Shown here: positions 1 to 8,725 of the stretch, piece after piece | Numbering within the stretch: position 1 is the first letter of the stretch | Layout: each line of letters opens with the position of its first letter | From: Clostridioides mangenotii TR | Lineage (GTDB): Bacteria > Bacillota > Clostridia > Peptostreptococcales > Peptostreptococcaceae | Assembly: GCF_000498755.1 (NCBI RefSeq) | Contig: NZ_AXUS01000015.1 | Span: 1 to 64,000, forward strand | Reading direction: 5' to 3' | Length of the DNA: 64,000 nt | The notes under the pieces: generated by a model | Seen by the model: the letters and a program-made list of their open reading frames with translations, nothing else | The model's database searches: none | What the model was told of the DNA's origin: nothing | Made by a program: the position numbers and the translations under genes

Positions 1-219
1 CAGTTTCATCTGTTGTTATTAATATACCGTTTCTAGCAGTATCTAAACCATTTATATCATGTGTAAATGATAGTGTATTTCCATGTCCATTTATAGTTAC
101 TGCTCTATCAACTTCTATTCTCTCATCTATACCCTCTCTATCATTACCTATTGATTTATTTATATTTATTGTCTTTATATTATCATCTTCTAATGCTGTT
201 TTTAATCCATCTAAATCCA
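1..219 (-). repeat. 687-bp tandem repeat, copy 2 (partial)
   Basis: This stretch matches 688-906 base for base as read by eye. The offset is 687 bp (229 codons), so the reading frame is kept and the protein carries two copies of a beta-helix module. The copy continues past the left edge. Confidence 0.9.
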
Positions 220-2446
220 ATACATATGCTTCAGTTGAATCATATACTGTAGCAGTATAGAAATATTGATGCTTTCCTTCATTATGTTCACTACCGTATA
301 AATTATTACCATTTTTAATATCTACTACAGTTGTTTTTAATCCATCATTTCCATCACTTGCAAATCCATCAATCCATATAACTGGTTTTGATTCATCAGC
401 ATATATCTTTGTTACATCTACTGTTAAAATTGGGTCGTCTAGGCCCTCTGCTGTACCTTTTGATACTTCTATTCCTCCAAGTTTATTTCCACTTACATCT
501 ACTTCTCCTTTTAATGTTACTTCAGATCCATTTACAAGTATTCCACCATCTGCTCCTTTTGATGATATATTATTTAATGTAACATTTTTCGCATTATAAA
601 CTTGAATTCCGTACACTGGTTTCAATTGACCATCAACATTCTTCATTTTTACTTTTAAATCATTTATTATAGTACTAGTACTAGTTTCAGTTTCATCTGT
701 TGTTATTAATATACCGTTTCTAGCAGTATCTAAACCATTTATATCATGTGTAAATGATAGTGTATTTCCATGTCCATTTATAGTTACTGCTCTATCAACT
801 TCTATTCTCTCATCTATACCCTCTCTATCATTACCTATTGATTTATTTATATTTATTGTCTTTATATTATCATCTTCTAATGCTGTTTTTAATCCATCTA
901 AATCTGTTACACTTGCTACTGACGATACAGATCCACCTCCACCGCCTCCAGTTGAACCACCTGGTCTATTTCCTTCTATATCTGGTGTTTGATTTCCTGT
1001 TGGATTATTAGTTATAGTACCACTATTATTTATTACAGTTCCTGATGCATCATTTTTTACATTTGTTACTGTTCCTTTATTTACTACTTCTACGTTACTA
1101 GCACTTCCTTGAACTTCTATATCAATTATTTTTGATCCGCTCGTATTTTCAATTTTTCCACCAACACTATCTTTAACTACAATTTTAGATATTGTACCTT
1201 TGTTTACTATACTTGCATTTGGCGCACTTACAGTTATAGTATTTTTGTAGTTTCCTGATAAGTTTATTGCTATAGCTTTGTTAGTTTTTATAACTATTTC
1301 TTCATTTATATCAGCTGTATTGTTTGCGTCACCTTTAGCCATCGCTTTATTAAGCGCAGCTGGTGCCATATTTATAACATCATTTGCATCAGCTTTAGCC
1401 ATAGTTTCATTAAGCTTAGCTACAGTAGATACATTATATGTAGTAACTTGTTGCATAGTTTTTAATTCATTAAATGAAGCTTCATTACTTCCTCCACCAA
1501 CTTGAGTTATAGTTTTGAAAGTCTTAGTATTAGTTACATCCTTTTGACCTTGACTTAAGTTTTTTCCAACTAATAAAACTGGTGAATCGTTTTTAGCAGC
1601 TAATACTCCAACAGCTAATCCATCTATTAGTTCATTTTCTTTAGTCATACCATTTTTAGCTACATAAACATTCTTTAATTCCTTTTCTTTATAGAATGTT
1701 TCTATAACCTTTGCATTAGTTTCATTTCTATCTTTACCTTCTACTCTTGTTGCATTTGGAAGTTTACTTGTTACTTCATTTGATACTGAGTTTGTTCCAC
1801 CTATTACATATGAAGATTTTATAGACTTTTCTGCTATAAATTTATCTGCTACTTCAGTTCCCTTACTTGGACTTGCAAGTATTATAGGCATATCTTTCTC
1901 TGCTGCTACTGGAGCTATACTTATAGCATCTACTATACCTTTTTCTCCATTAGCTACTGAGATTTCAGATACTTTTTTTATATTGTCTAAATTTTTTGCT
2001 AATTCTAGAGAAGTTTCGTATCTAGTATTACCCCAAATTCTGTCAGTTGATATTTTTTCAGAATTTAATGCAGATTCTACAGATTTATTTAATGAACTTT
2101 CTCCACCTATTAAGTATACCTTTGTTACTCCTAGTCTTTTTAATTCAGCTTTAGTTCTATCATCTAATTTATTATTTTGTGTTAAAAGTATTGGAGCATC
2201 TTTTGCCTCTGCAAAAGGTGTTGCAGTTAGTGCATCCGCTAAAGAGTTATCATTTACTATTACTGCTTCTTTAGCTTTTGTCCATCCTTTTTTACTTATT
2301 TCTATTGCAGTTTCCCATCTTCCATTTCCCTTTAATGTTTCACTTGATACACCTTCTGCTGCATCTACAGTTGCTAAATTTCCTAGTCCGCTTCCTGCTA
2401 CTAATGTTACAGTAAGCAGTGATACTATTTTCTTTGGTAGTTTCAT
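1..2446 (-). CDS. CWB2-domain cell-wall adhesin, C-terminus beyond window edge
   Basis: Surface protein anchored to the wall by CWB2 domains, which in C. difficile bind the secondary polymer PSII. The ATG at 2446 follows a GGAGG box. Residues 1-30 are a signal peptide (KK, hydrophobic core, then VDA). Three CWB2 repeats cover about residues 35-335, marked by NGRWETAIEISKKG, NTRYETSLELAK and GKDRNETNAKVIE, with VYLIGGESS and SSYVIGGTNS strands. A low-complexity Asn/Ala/Val/Ile region follows, then a Gly-rich linker (STGGGGGGS, near 940), then a predicted right-handed beta-helix module that is duplicated (see repeats). The reading frame is open to the window edge. The ligand or adhesion role is inferred. 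Confidence 0.9.
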   Translation of the reverse strand, partial: MKLPKKIVSLLTVTLVAGSGLGNLATVDAAEGVSSETLKGNGRWETAIEISKKGWTKAKEAVIVNDNSLADALTATPFAEAKDAPILLTQNNKLDDRTKAELKRLGVTKVYLIGGESSLNKSVESALNSEKISTDRIWGNTRYETSLELAKNLDNIKKVSEISVANGEKGIVDAISIAPVAAEKDMPIILASPSKGTEVADKFIAEKSIKSSYVIGGTNSVSNEVTSKLPNATRVEGKDRNETNAKVIETFYKEKELKNVYVAKNGMTKENELIDGLAVGVLAAKNDSPVLLVGKNLSQGQKDVTNTKTFKTITQVGGGSNEASFNELKTMQQVTTYNVSTVAKLNETMAKADANDVINMAPAALNKAMAKGDANNTADINEEIVIKTNKAIAINLSGNYKNTITVSAPNASIVNKGTISKIVVKDSVGGKIENTSGSKIIDIEVQGSASNVEVVNKGTVTNVKNDASGTVINNSGTITNNPTGNQTPDIEGNRPGGSTGGGGGGSVSSVASVTDLDGLKTALEDDNIKTININKSIGNDREGIDERIEVDRAVTINGHGNTLSFTHDINGLDTARNGILITTDETETSTSTIINDLKVKMKNVDGQLKPVYGIQVYNAKNVTLNNISSKGADGGILVNGSEVTLKGEVDVSGNKLGGIEVSKGTAEGLDDPILTVDVTKIYADESKPVIWIDGFASDGNDGLKTTVVDIKNGNNLYGSEHNEGKHQYFYTATVYDSTEAYVLDLDGLKTALEDDNIKTININKSIGNDREGIDERIEVDRAVTINGHGNTLSFTHDINGLDTARNGILITTDET
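688..906 (-). repeat. 687-bp tandem repeat, copy 1
   Basis: Nucleotide-level duplicate of 1-219. The copies part at about 219/907, just after the shared codons for DLDGLKTALEDDN. Identity this high between modules suggests recent duplication or gene conversion. Confidence 0.9.
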
Positions 2447-2571
2447 TATTCTTATCCTCCTAATTCTAAATTCTCTCTTATTTTATTGTAGCATACCCAT
2501 TTGTCATATTTTGTCATTTCACGCAGTAATATATTGTTTTTTTATAGAATCTTGTCATAATATAAAAAATG

Positions 2572-2680
2572 TATGCTTCGCCTTTTGCTCTGCATACATT
2601 GTACTCACTACATCTTATGTTTTTCTTTAAATCTGAAATATGTACATTATCTCCTACTATAAGTCTCTTTCAAATGAATT
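2572..2680 (-). pseudogene. radC 3'-end relic
   Basis: The stretch resembles 22655-22740, the 3' end and downstream flank of the radC pseudogene. Shared blocks are TATGCTTCGC, TTTGCT, TGCATAC, TACTCACTACA and TTATG. On the minus strand residues such as IVGDN recall the RadC C-terminus (IDHIIIGDN in typical members). ATGTATGC/GCATACAT forms a hairpin. No intact gene remains. Confidence 0.45.
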
Positions 2681-2717
2681 TCAATAATATTAGATCTACT
2701 AATAAATAACAAACCAC

Positions 2718-2756
2718 TTACTTATGTTATTGTTCTATGTTAAATAGGAAACATTA
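2718..2756 (-). repeat. degenerate rlmH-tail (att-like) copy
   Basis: 15 of 21 bases match the rlmH-end repeat (TTACTTGTGATAAGGTTCTCC) at 8504. The match is supported by context: a homologous hairpin lies about 65 bp further on, as it does after 8504. It no longer encodes GEPYHK. Confidence 0.4.
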
Positions 2757-2783
2757 TCTACATATTGTCATAACTAAAACAAT

Positions 2784-2811
2784 TAAGGGTGGTTTGTAAA
2801 AACCACCCTTA
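2784..2811. terminator. 12-bp stem hairpin
   Basis: TAAGGGTGGTTT-GTAA-AAACCACCCTTA is a perfect stem. It lies downstream of the DUF3189 gene and is likely its terminator (U-rich stretch on the minus strand). The sequence from about 2759 to 2811 is homologous to 8553-8603, with paired base changes in the stem (GGGTGG/CCACCC versus GGATGG/CCATCC). Confidence 0.65.
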
Positions 2812-2866
2812 GTTTCTGGTATATCAGAAATTTTTATAATATCTAAGTAAAATAAAGTTAATTACT

Positions 2867-3373
2867 TTACTTAGATTCCTTATTATCTAAAATAATAACC
2901 TCTGACTTAACTTCCTTTGCTTCCTTCTTTGTATGATTTACAAGTTTTATAACATCTTTATACGATTGCTTTGCTCCCTTTATAAGCAAGGGTACTCCTA
3001 TAAAATCAATTTTAAGCCACCTAGAAAATAAGCCACCAAAGGTCATTGATAAGGGAACCGTCGGCGATGTATTGGAAAATATAATTTTCTCCTTTAACAG
3101 ATCTTGTTTATGAAGCATAGAAGCTAAATTATATAATCCTGGAATTAGAACCTTTGAACGTCCCCTACCTATAGTATAGACTTTATTTCCATCCTTATCA
3201 CTTCCATAATAAAAAAGTTCTGCGCGATTTCCAGATTCTAACTTATTAAAGTTAGGTAAATTTAGTATTTCTTCATTAGTCGGTTCTCGAGTTTCATCCA
3301 GCATTTCTAAGTGATAAGCAATTGCTAGAATAGATGAATGGGTTCCTCCAAAACAATTATAAATGTATATCAT
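2867..3373 (-). CDS. DUF3189 family protein
   Basis: 168 aa with the N-terminal signature of DUF3189 (MIYIYNCFGGTHSSILA), a family found in spore-forming Clostridia and of unknown biochemical role. The ATG at 3373 is preferred because AGGTGA precedes it by five bases; the upstream GTG at 3382 overlaps that ribosome-binding site. There is a middle GRGRSKVLIPG segment and a Lys/Glu-rich C-terminus. No signal peptide is evident. It stands alone between the adhesin and the HD gene. Confidence 0.7.
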   Translation of the reverse strand: MIYIYNCFGGTHSSILAIAYHLEMLDETREPTNEEILNLPNFNKLESGNRAELFYYGSDKDGNKVYTIGRGRSKVLIPGLYNLASMLHKQDLLKEKIIFSNTSPTVPLSMTFGGLFSRWLKIDFIGVPLLIKGAKQSYKDVIKLVNHTKKEAKEVKSEVIILDNKESK

Positions 3374-3479
3374 TAAAATCACCTAATTTCTTATTTTAAT
3401 AATTGTAGTATATGCATTGAGCATTGAAATTAAACAATATTTGAACAAATTCGATCCAAGGTCTTATCTATCTTGGGGT

Positions 3480-3627
3480 TTAATCTTCATTACGTTCAAT
3501 AAGTTTTTTAGCATATTTGTATCTAATAGCCGGGTCTTTTACAATCGCTGTAATGATTCATTTATTGTATTTTATCATTAAAAACACCACTAATAAACCA
3601 ATGACACTTTCAGCATCATTGGTTTAT
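3480..3627 (-). other. intergenic: short coding relic and hairpin
   Basis: About 23 codons (3480-3549, reading DPAIRYKYAKKLIERNED then stop) look like the end of a lost gene, with no start. 3597-3627 holds an AACCAATGA/TCATTGGTT hairpin, probably the terminator of the HD-domain gene. Nothing else is seen between 3383 and 3701. Confidence 0.35.
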
Positions 3628-3701
3628 TTCTTAGTCTCTATTAATCTTTACTTATATCAAGCTTTTCATCTTATCTTTATATAAAACTGTAAATATTCAC
3701 A

Positions 3702-4289
3702 TTATTTATTAAGGATTTTCATTTCATTATTAACATATGCTTCACAAGAACGCATAGCTTGAATTGTTTCTTCAAACAATTTATCTAACTCCCATCCAAG
3801 CATCTCTGCACCTTGTTTAATTACATCACGCGAGCATCCAGCTGCAAATTTTTTATCCTTGAATTTTTTCTTAAGACTTGAAAGTTCCATATCCATAGCA
3901 CTCTTAGATGGACGCATTCTTGCTGCTGCACCAATAAGTCCGGTAAGTTCATCAACTGCAAACAATATTTTTTCCATCTGATGCTCTGGTTTAGGCAGTT
4001 CTCCTGAGCAAAGTCCATATCCATGACTAGCTACCGCTCTTATTAATCTTTCATCAATACTTCTTTCTCTCATGATTTCTTGAGTTTTATTACAATGTTC
4101 TTCTGGATACATTCCAAAGTCTAGATCATGGAGCAATCCAACCATGGACCAAAATTCTACTTCATCTCCATATCCCAATTTCTCTGCAAAATACTTCATA
4201 GCTCCTTCAACTGTTAAAGCATGTTGGATATGAAACGGCTCTTCATTATATTCATTAAGTAAACTCCATGCCTCTTCCCTTTTTATCAT
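3702..4289 (-). CDS. HD-domain (HDIG-type) phosphohydrolase
   Basis: 195 aa with a metal-dependent HD fold: LLHDLDF places the HD pair at residues 54-55, His23 precedes it, and a later His (VASHGYG) would complete the site. Such single-domain proteins hydrolyse phosphate esters or nucleotides; the substrate is unknown. AGGAGGATATTATT before the ATG supports the start. It lies divergent from the XRE-cupin gene, with about 230 bp between, so the regulator may control it. Confidence 0.8.
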   Translation of the reverse strand: MIKREEAWSLLNEYNEEPFHIQHALTVEGAMKYFAEKLGYGDEVEFWSMVGLLHDLDFGMYPEEHCNKTQEIMRERSIDERLIRAVASHGYGLCSGELPKPEHQMEKILFAVDELTGLIGAAARMRPSKSAMDMELSSLKKKFKDKKFAAGCSRDVIKQGAEMLGWELDKLFEETIQAMRSCEAYVNNEMKILNK

Positions 4290-4399
4290 AATAATATCCT
4301 CCTTTAAAATTATAAAATATGATACAGAAATTAATCTGGCTAAAATACTTCAGTTCACTATTTCTAAATGTCAAAATAAATTTTTTCTATTTATTTTCC

Positions 4400-4480
4400 T
4401 TGTTTCATTTAAGTGATTACTGTATAATATTTTACGAACGTTAAATATATTTATCGTTAATTTTATTTTACTTTCGTTAA
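4400..4480 (+). promoter_or_regulatory. promoter with three CGTTAA elements
   Basis: TTGTTT (4400-4405), a 17-bp spacer and TATAAT (4423-4428) form a sigma-A type promoter. CGTTAA occurs at 4439, 4455 and 4475, downstream of the -10, where a bound regulator would block transcription. Autoregulation by the XRE-cupin protein is inferred. Confidence 0.55.
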
Positions 4481-4518
4481 TTATATTTGTCAATACTATA
4501 ATAGGAGGTTATACCTTA

Positions 4519-5070
4519 GTGAATATAAATTTAATTATTGCAGAAAATCTTAAAACACTTCGTATTGAGAGAAATTTAAGCTTAGGTCAACTTGCTGAAT
4601 TGTCTGGTATAAGTAAAGTCATGCTATCTCAAATTGAAAAAGGTGATACTAATCCAACTATAAACACTTTATGGAAAATAGCTAATGGGTTAAAAGTTTC
4701 TTATACCTCATTACTTGAACAAAAGGAGCATGATACCTATATTATAAGAAAAAGTTATATTGAAGCTCAGCTTACTGAAGAAGGTCACTATCGAGTATAT
4801 TGTTATTACACTAGTACACCCTATCGTAATTTTGAACTTTTTCAAATTGAAATAGATGAAGGTTACTCATATAAATCTATAGGTCATTCTAATAAGTCAC
4901 AGGAATATATCATGGTTTTAGAAGGGGAATTGACATTAGAAGTAAACAATGAAACTTATAAGCTAACTCCTGATGATTCAATAAGTTTTTCTGCATCTAG
5001 TCAACATATATATGTTAATAGTGGAAGAGGAACTTTAAAAGCTACTATAACAAATTTTTATCCTGCTTAA
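4519..5070 (+). CDS. XRE-cupin transcriptional regulator
   Basis: 183 aa. An N-terminal helix-turn-helix (residues 5-65; LSLGQLAELSGISKVMLSQI and NPTINTLWKIANGL) is fused to a C-terminal cupin (about 105-180; QEYIMVLEGELTLEV, SFSASSQHIYVNS). This class senses a small ligand through the cupin and often controls transport or amine/amino-acid metabolism. The start is GTG at 4519, with AGGAGG nine bases upstream; no ATG fits. The gene is monocistronic and ends at a strong terminator. Confidence 0.88.
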   Translation: MNINLIIAENLKTLRIERNLSLGQLAELSGISKVMLSQIEKGDTNPTINTLWKIANGLKVSYTSLLEQKEHDTYIIRKSYIEAQLTEEGHYRVYCYYTSTPYRNFELFQIEIDEGYSYKSIGHSNKSQEYIMVLEGELTLEVNNETYKLTPDDSISFSASSQHIYVNSGRGTLKATITNFYPA

Positions 5071-5164
5071 GATTAGGATGATTACCTAAATTTAAATAAC
5101 TTAGAGCAAAAAGAATATTTATTTCATTCAAGTTATCAGCATAAATATTTCTCGTTTAAATAGA

Positions 5165-5207
5165 AAAAGGAATACTCATAGTTCTTGTTACTCTGAGTAT
5201 TCCTTTT
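5165..5207 (+). terminator. rho-independent terminator
   Basis: AAAAGGAATACTCA pairs with TGAGTATTCCTTTT (14 bp) and T-rich sequence follows. It terminates the XRE-cupin gene. Confidence 0.85.
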
Positions 5208-5292
5208 GTTATATTATCTTATTATAATTATTTTTAATTTCATCATCAATTCAATTCTTATAATTAACTCTTAACTTCATACTTTTTTACCC

Positions 5293-5327
5293 TTATTTGT
5301 GATAAGGTTCTCCGTATTAAGGAAGCT
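5293..5327 (-). repeat. rlmH-tail direct repeat (att-like), distal copy
   Basis: Reads GGAGAACCTTATCACAAATAA on the minus strand, which is GEPYHK-stop, the exact C-terminus of RlmH, although no rlmH gene is here. It shares TTA[CT]TTGTGATAAGGTTCTCCGTAT and a following TAAGGAAGCTA with 8504. It is interpreted as the outer attachment site of an SCC-like insertion in the 3' end of rlmH. Confidence 0.8.
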
Positions 5328-5404
5328 AAACCTTTTTTATAGTTAATATAATATCTCAATATTTTTTAAATTAAGGTCGTGAATTATATAACAAAATAAA
5401 CATA

Positions 5405-6700
5405 TTATCTTTTAGCGTATTTAGTAAAAGTATTTTTAATCTTAGATGTATCTATTGAATAAGCCATAAATGTTAACAATGTAAATACAGTTACACCTAA
5501 GCTTCTGTAAGTAAACCAAAAATGCATATAGGAGTGGTTCTTTAATACTGAATACCATATAAATGGATAAAGGCTTACGGTAAGTATAGGAAGCATATTG
5601 ACTATTTTATTTTTTCTACACAAAACTAATAATATTAGCCACAAAATAAGTATTACTAAAAATATCTTTAATGTAAAGTCATTAAATATTAAATCGCTAT
5701 TTTTTTGTATTACTTCTTGTTTATTTAATATTGTATTTTCTGCCGTTGAAGATGTTCTAACTAATATTTGTGATAATGACTCTTTTACTATATTTTTTCT
5801 AAGTACAAGACTTGCTAACAGCCATTTTGACGCCCATGTTATACCGTATCCTAAAGTCCACATAATAGATAGTTTTATTGTATCTATTATATTTTCTATG
5901 AATTTACTTTCTCTTCCCTCTAATAAAATATATGTTACTAAAGGTATACCTAAGGATAAAACAGGTGTAGTCAATAAGTCCATAAAACTTGTTACAGCAC
6001 CTATTGCAAAGAAAGTATATATACTCAAATCATCTTTCTTCATTTTTTTATGATAAATAAGTACTACTATCATACTCAAAAATGTTACATAAAACATATT
6101 TGAAAATTGTAGTGACATAGGCACTATAAGTATCCTTATTGTAACCATAGTTATTAAAAAGATCAATGAATACCTAGTCCCAAGTTCTCTTTTAATAAAA
6201 TAACACACTGACATAAACACACTCATTATCATAAATGTATTTAGATATCTTATCTCTTCATAATTAAACTTTGTTAGTAGTGGTCTAAGTATTGTCAAAT
6301 AACCATGCCAATACCTACTATAAGACCCCCTATCTGTACTATTACGGTCTATTGTCTTAACTAGGTTGTCTATTTTGTCCTCAGCCGTTTTATCATATTT
6401 GAATGAATTCTCGAGTGCCGACTTTATTGGGTGACTATTATCCCCACCTATAGCCATACTCAACATCCATGTATCTGTAAAATTGTCTAGTTGATTGGAG
6501 TGATAATTTGACATTACTTTTGGGTACAATCCTTCAGACTCTAATAGTTGTATTGACTCTCTAGTATGATTGATTATACTTTGATTAGGTATAGCATATG
6601 ATAAAGACATAGTTGCCAAAAATGTAACCATCAAGCCAATGTATAAAAGTGATAATTTCTTACATTTCCAAAAAATATTATTTAATTTATCCAGGTCCAT
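5405..6700 (-). CDS. polytopic membrane protein, putative GT-C glycosyltransferase
   Basis: 431 aa with about ten predicted membrane helices. The first is at residues 17-37, followed by an extracytoplasmic loop of about 100 residues, as in GT-C fold enzymes that use polyprenyl-phosphate sugars. No clear catalytic motif could be assigned. The start codon lies four bases from the end of the GT2 gene, so translation is probably coupled. With GT2 and GtrA upstream it completes a three-gene surface glycosylation set: GT2 loads undecaprenyl phosphate, GtrA flips it and this protein transfers the sugar. The function is inferred from context. Confidence 0.6.
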   Translation of the reverse strand: MDLDKLNNIFWKCKKLSLLYIGLMVTFLATMSLSYAIPNQSIINHTRESIQLLESEGLYPKVMSNYHSNQLDNFTDTWMLSMAIGGDNSHPIKSALENSFKYDKTAEDKIDNLVKTIDRNSTDRGSYSRYWHGYLTILRPLLTKFNYEEIRYLNTFMIMSVFMSVCYFIKRELGTRYSLIFLITMVTIRILIVPMSLQFSNMFYVTFLSMIVVLIYHKKMKKDDLSIYTFFAIGAVTSFMDLLTTPVLSLGIPLVTYILLEGRESKFIENIIDTIKLSIMWTLGYGITWASKWLLASLVLRKNIVKESLSQILVRTSSTAENTILNKQEVIQKNSDLIFNDFTLKIFLVILILWLILLVLCRKNKIVNMLPILTVSLYPFIWYSVLKNHSYMHFWFTYRSLGVTVFTLLTFMAYSIDTSKIKNTFTKYAKR

Positions 6701-6703
6701 ATA

Positions 6704-7630
6704 CTATTTATTACCTTTCTCTAATAAGTTAATTGCTAACTCATAGAATTGATCTGAATGCTTCTTAACTGTATCAAGTATAAGTCCACACGCTAGTGAT
6801 ACTAATGCCGATGTTATAAGCCCAATTGATACTATCAAAGTTGGAAATTTGGCCACTAGCCCCGTTTTTATAAATCCTAAAAATACAGGTACGAATGCTA
6901 ATATACCTATTATAAATAATATTAATGATATGCCTCCAAAAAATGAAAGTGGCTTATAATCTTTATATAAGTTTAATATAGTTTTTAGTACCCTGAATCC
7001 ATCTCTAAACGTATTTAATTTTGATTCACTTCCGTCTGGTCTATCTCTATAGTCTATTTCTACTTCTCCAATTAAGAATCTTTTATCTAGTGCATGTATA
7101 CTCATTTCCGTCTCTATTTCAAAACCTTTAGATAAAACTGGGAAAGATTTTACAAATTTTCTATTAAATGCTCTGCATCCTGTCATTATATCTTTTATAT
7201 TGCTTTTAAATATTTTATTTATTAGAGCTCTAACTAATTTATTTCCTGTATTATGAAACGGCCTCTTATTTTCTGTAAAATAAGTACTCGATAGTCTATC
7301 TCCTATCGCCATATCAGCCTTACCTTCCATAACAAGTTTTGCGACATTATATGCATCCTTAGCAGGATATGTATCGTCACCATCAACCATTATGTATACA
7401 TCTGCCTCTATATCCCTAAACATGCTTCTCACAACATTACCTTTGCCTTGACGATATTCCCTTACAACTATAGCCCCCTCATTTTTTGCTATTTCTGTAG
7501 TTTTATCTTTTGAGTTATTGTCGTAAACATAAATATCAGCATCTGGAATTACATTCTTAAAGTCAGCAATAACCGATTTTATAGTCATTTCCTCGTTATA
7601 ACATGGTACTAATACTGCTATTTTTTCCAT
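6704..7630 (-). CDS. family 2 glycosyltransferase, polyprenyl-phosphate sugar synthase (GtrB-like)
   Basis: 308 aa. Residues 1-220 form the GT-A domain (VLVPCYNEE; acidic motif VDGDDTYP with D83, D85 and D86 binding the metal-nucleotide sugar; CRAFNRKF). Two membrane helices follow at about 230-300. This architecture makes undecaprenyl-phosphate hexose on the inner leaflet. It is the middle gene of the gtrA-GT2-GT-C operon and likely modifies a surface polymer. Confidence 0.85.
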   Translation of the reverse strand: MEKIAVLVPCYNEEMTIKSVIADFKNVIPDADIYVYDNNSKDKTTEIAKNEGAIVVREYRQGKGNVVRSMFRDIEADVYIMVDGDDTYPAKDAYNVAKLVMEGKADMAIGDRLSSTYFTENKRPFHNTGNKLVRALINKIFKSNIKDIMTGCRAFNRKFVKSFPVLSKGFEIETEMSIHALDKRFLIGEVEIDYRDRPDGSESKLNTFRDGFRVLKTILNLYKDYKPLSFFGGISLILFIIGILAFVPVFLGFIKTGLVAKFPTLIVSIGLITSALVSLACGLILDTVKKHSDQFYELAINLLEKGNK

Positions 7631-7646
7631 ATATTTTTCTCTCCTA

Positions 7647-8065
7647 TTAGATTTTTTCTATCTTTTCATTTTTGAACACAATTAATTTACTAAATATGAA
7701 GTTAAGAATTACAACCACTATATTAGTTATTATTTTTACTATGAAATCATTTATTAGTAATAAGTTTTGCATTACAAACATTAATATAAGTTCGATTACT
7801 CCTGATAATACTCTACAGCTCATAAATGATAACAACTCTTTTATAACATACTTATATTCAATAGATTTACTTTCAAAAACATAAAACTTGTTTGTTATAT
7901 ATGCAAATATTACAGCAACAAGCCACGCTATTATATTTGAAATATAATAATTAATACCGAGAACACTTGTGTGCAAAAATCATATGTCCCTATATTAATT
8001 AATGTTAAAAGTACTCCAAATATCAAATAAAGTATTGTTTCTTTATATTTTTGAAACATCTCCAT
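7647..8065 (-). pseudogene. GtrA-family flippase, frameshifted near the N-terminus
   Basis: GtrA proteins (about 130 aa, four helices) move polyprenyl-phosphate sugars across the membrane. The start is ATG at 8065 (MEMFQKYKETILYLIFGV), which reads through the first helix. The frame is lost at the A5 run 7975-7979; adding one base there restores a continuous protein into VLGINYYISNIIAW and ITNKFYVFESK. Either the gene is inactive or a base was missed in sequencing. A TTG inside the rest could only start a protein lacking the first helix. Confidence 0.75.
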
Positions 8066-8203
8066 AGTATACTTCTAAACAGTTTTTACAACTATGATAA
8101 TATAGTAACACTTATATATACGATCTTACAAGTTTCTAGGTTTAATAACTTTTTGTGCTTAGTCTATATACAGTTGGGTTGGAAGTTTGCACCTTCTTTA
8201 GGT

Positions 8204-8272
8204 ACTACATAAAAAGGTTGCCTTTTTGTTTAGGCAACCTTTCCTCCATTAAGTATTTTACAACATCACTTT
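8204..8272 (-). pseudogene. serine-recombinase 3' relic with conserved hairpin
   Basis: About 22 codons (SDVVKYLMEERLPKQKGNL then stop) match the end of the recombinase at 14767-16416. An internal inverted repeat, AAAGGTTGCC/GGCAACCTTT, is the third version of a hairpin also seen at 13376 and 14819. It is evidence of an earlier recombinase gene at this island end. Confidence 0.6.
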
Positions 8273-8421
8273 TCAATCAACTCATTTGCTACTACTACAT
8301 CTATATCTTCTAAATATATTTCACCTATACCATCACTAGAGAAAATGACAATGACTTCATCTACATAAACAGCTCTCTTCTTTATTACTATCGATTCAAC
8401 AATATTAATATTATTGATAAA

Positions 8422-8442
8422 CGTATTGCAAATTGCAATACG
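8422..8442. promoter_or_regulatory. perfect 21-bp palindrome
   Basis: CGTATTGCAA-A-TTGCAATACG is an exact inverted repeat about 60 bp from the att-like copy at 8504. It could be an operator or a recombinase/excisionase site; no assignment is possible. A 61-codon reading frame that overlaps it is not convincing as a gene. Confidence 0.4.
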
Positions 8443-8503
8443 ACATCTCAATATTTAGTACTACTTAATATATCAAACTTTATTTTGTTAAAACCATGCT
8501 CCC

Positions 8504-8544
8504 TTACTTGTGATAAGGTTCTCCGTATCATTGTTAAGGAAGCT
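8504..8544 (-). repeat. rlmH-tail direct repeat (att-like), inner copy
   Basis: TTACTTGTGATAAGGTTC is identical to the 3' end of rlmH at 28600-28617, and 20 of 21 bases match overall. Read on the minus strand it is GEPYHK-stop. It shares TCCGTAT and TAAGGAAGCTA with the 5293 copy. Proposed junction between the 20-kb island (8.5-28.6 kb) and the 3.2-kb glycosyltransferase segment. Confidence 0.85.
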
Positions 8545-8576
8545 ATTTATTAACATATTATCATATGTAAAATAAT

Positions 8577-8603
8577 TAAGGATGGTTGTATAAACCATCC
8601 TTA
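8577..8603. terminator. 11-bp stem hairpin
   Basis: TAAGGATGGTT-GTATA-AACCATCCTTA. Homologous to the hairpin at 2784-2811 with compensating changes, and at the same distance from an att-like sequence. Probably an island-end terminator. Confidence 0.6.
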
Positions 8604-8725
8604 TTAGAAGACTGAAACATTTCAAATAAATATTAGAATTTATTTTACTTATAATATGGCATTTTTTTTATGTATAAAAATAGCCTTAACCAAGAAGTAT
8701 AAATAGTTAATGCTAATAAACTACA

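Noticed and set aside
388-582. Leu-rich 64-codon plus-strand frame
   Set aside because: Antisense to the CWB2 adhesin; composition is typical of a shadow frame.
1983-2630. 215-codon plus-strand frame
   Set aside because: Antisense to the signal peptide and CWB2 repeats, which are clear on the minus strand.
8266-8451. 61-codon minus-strand frame
   Set aside because: No ribosome-binding site; contains the 21-bp palindrome and abuts a recombinase relic. No family match recognised.
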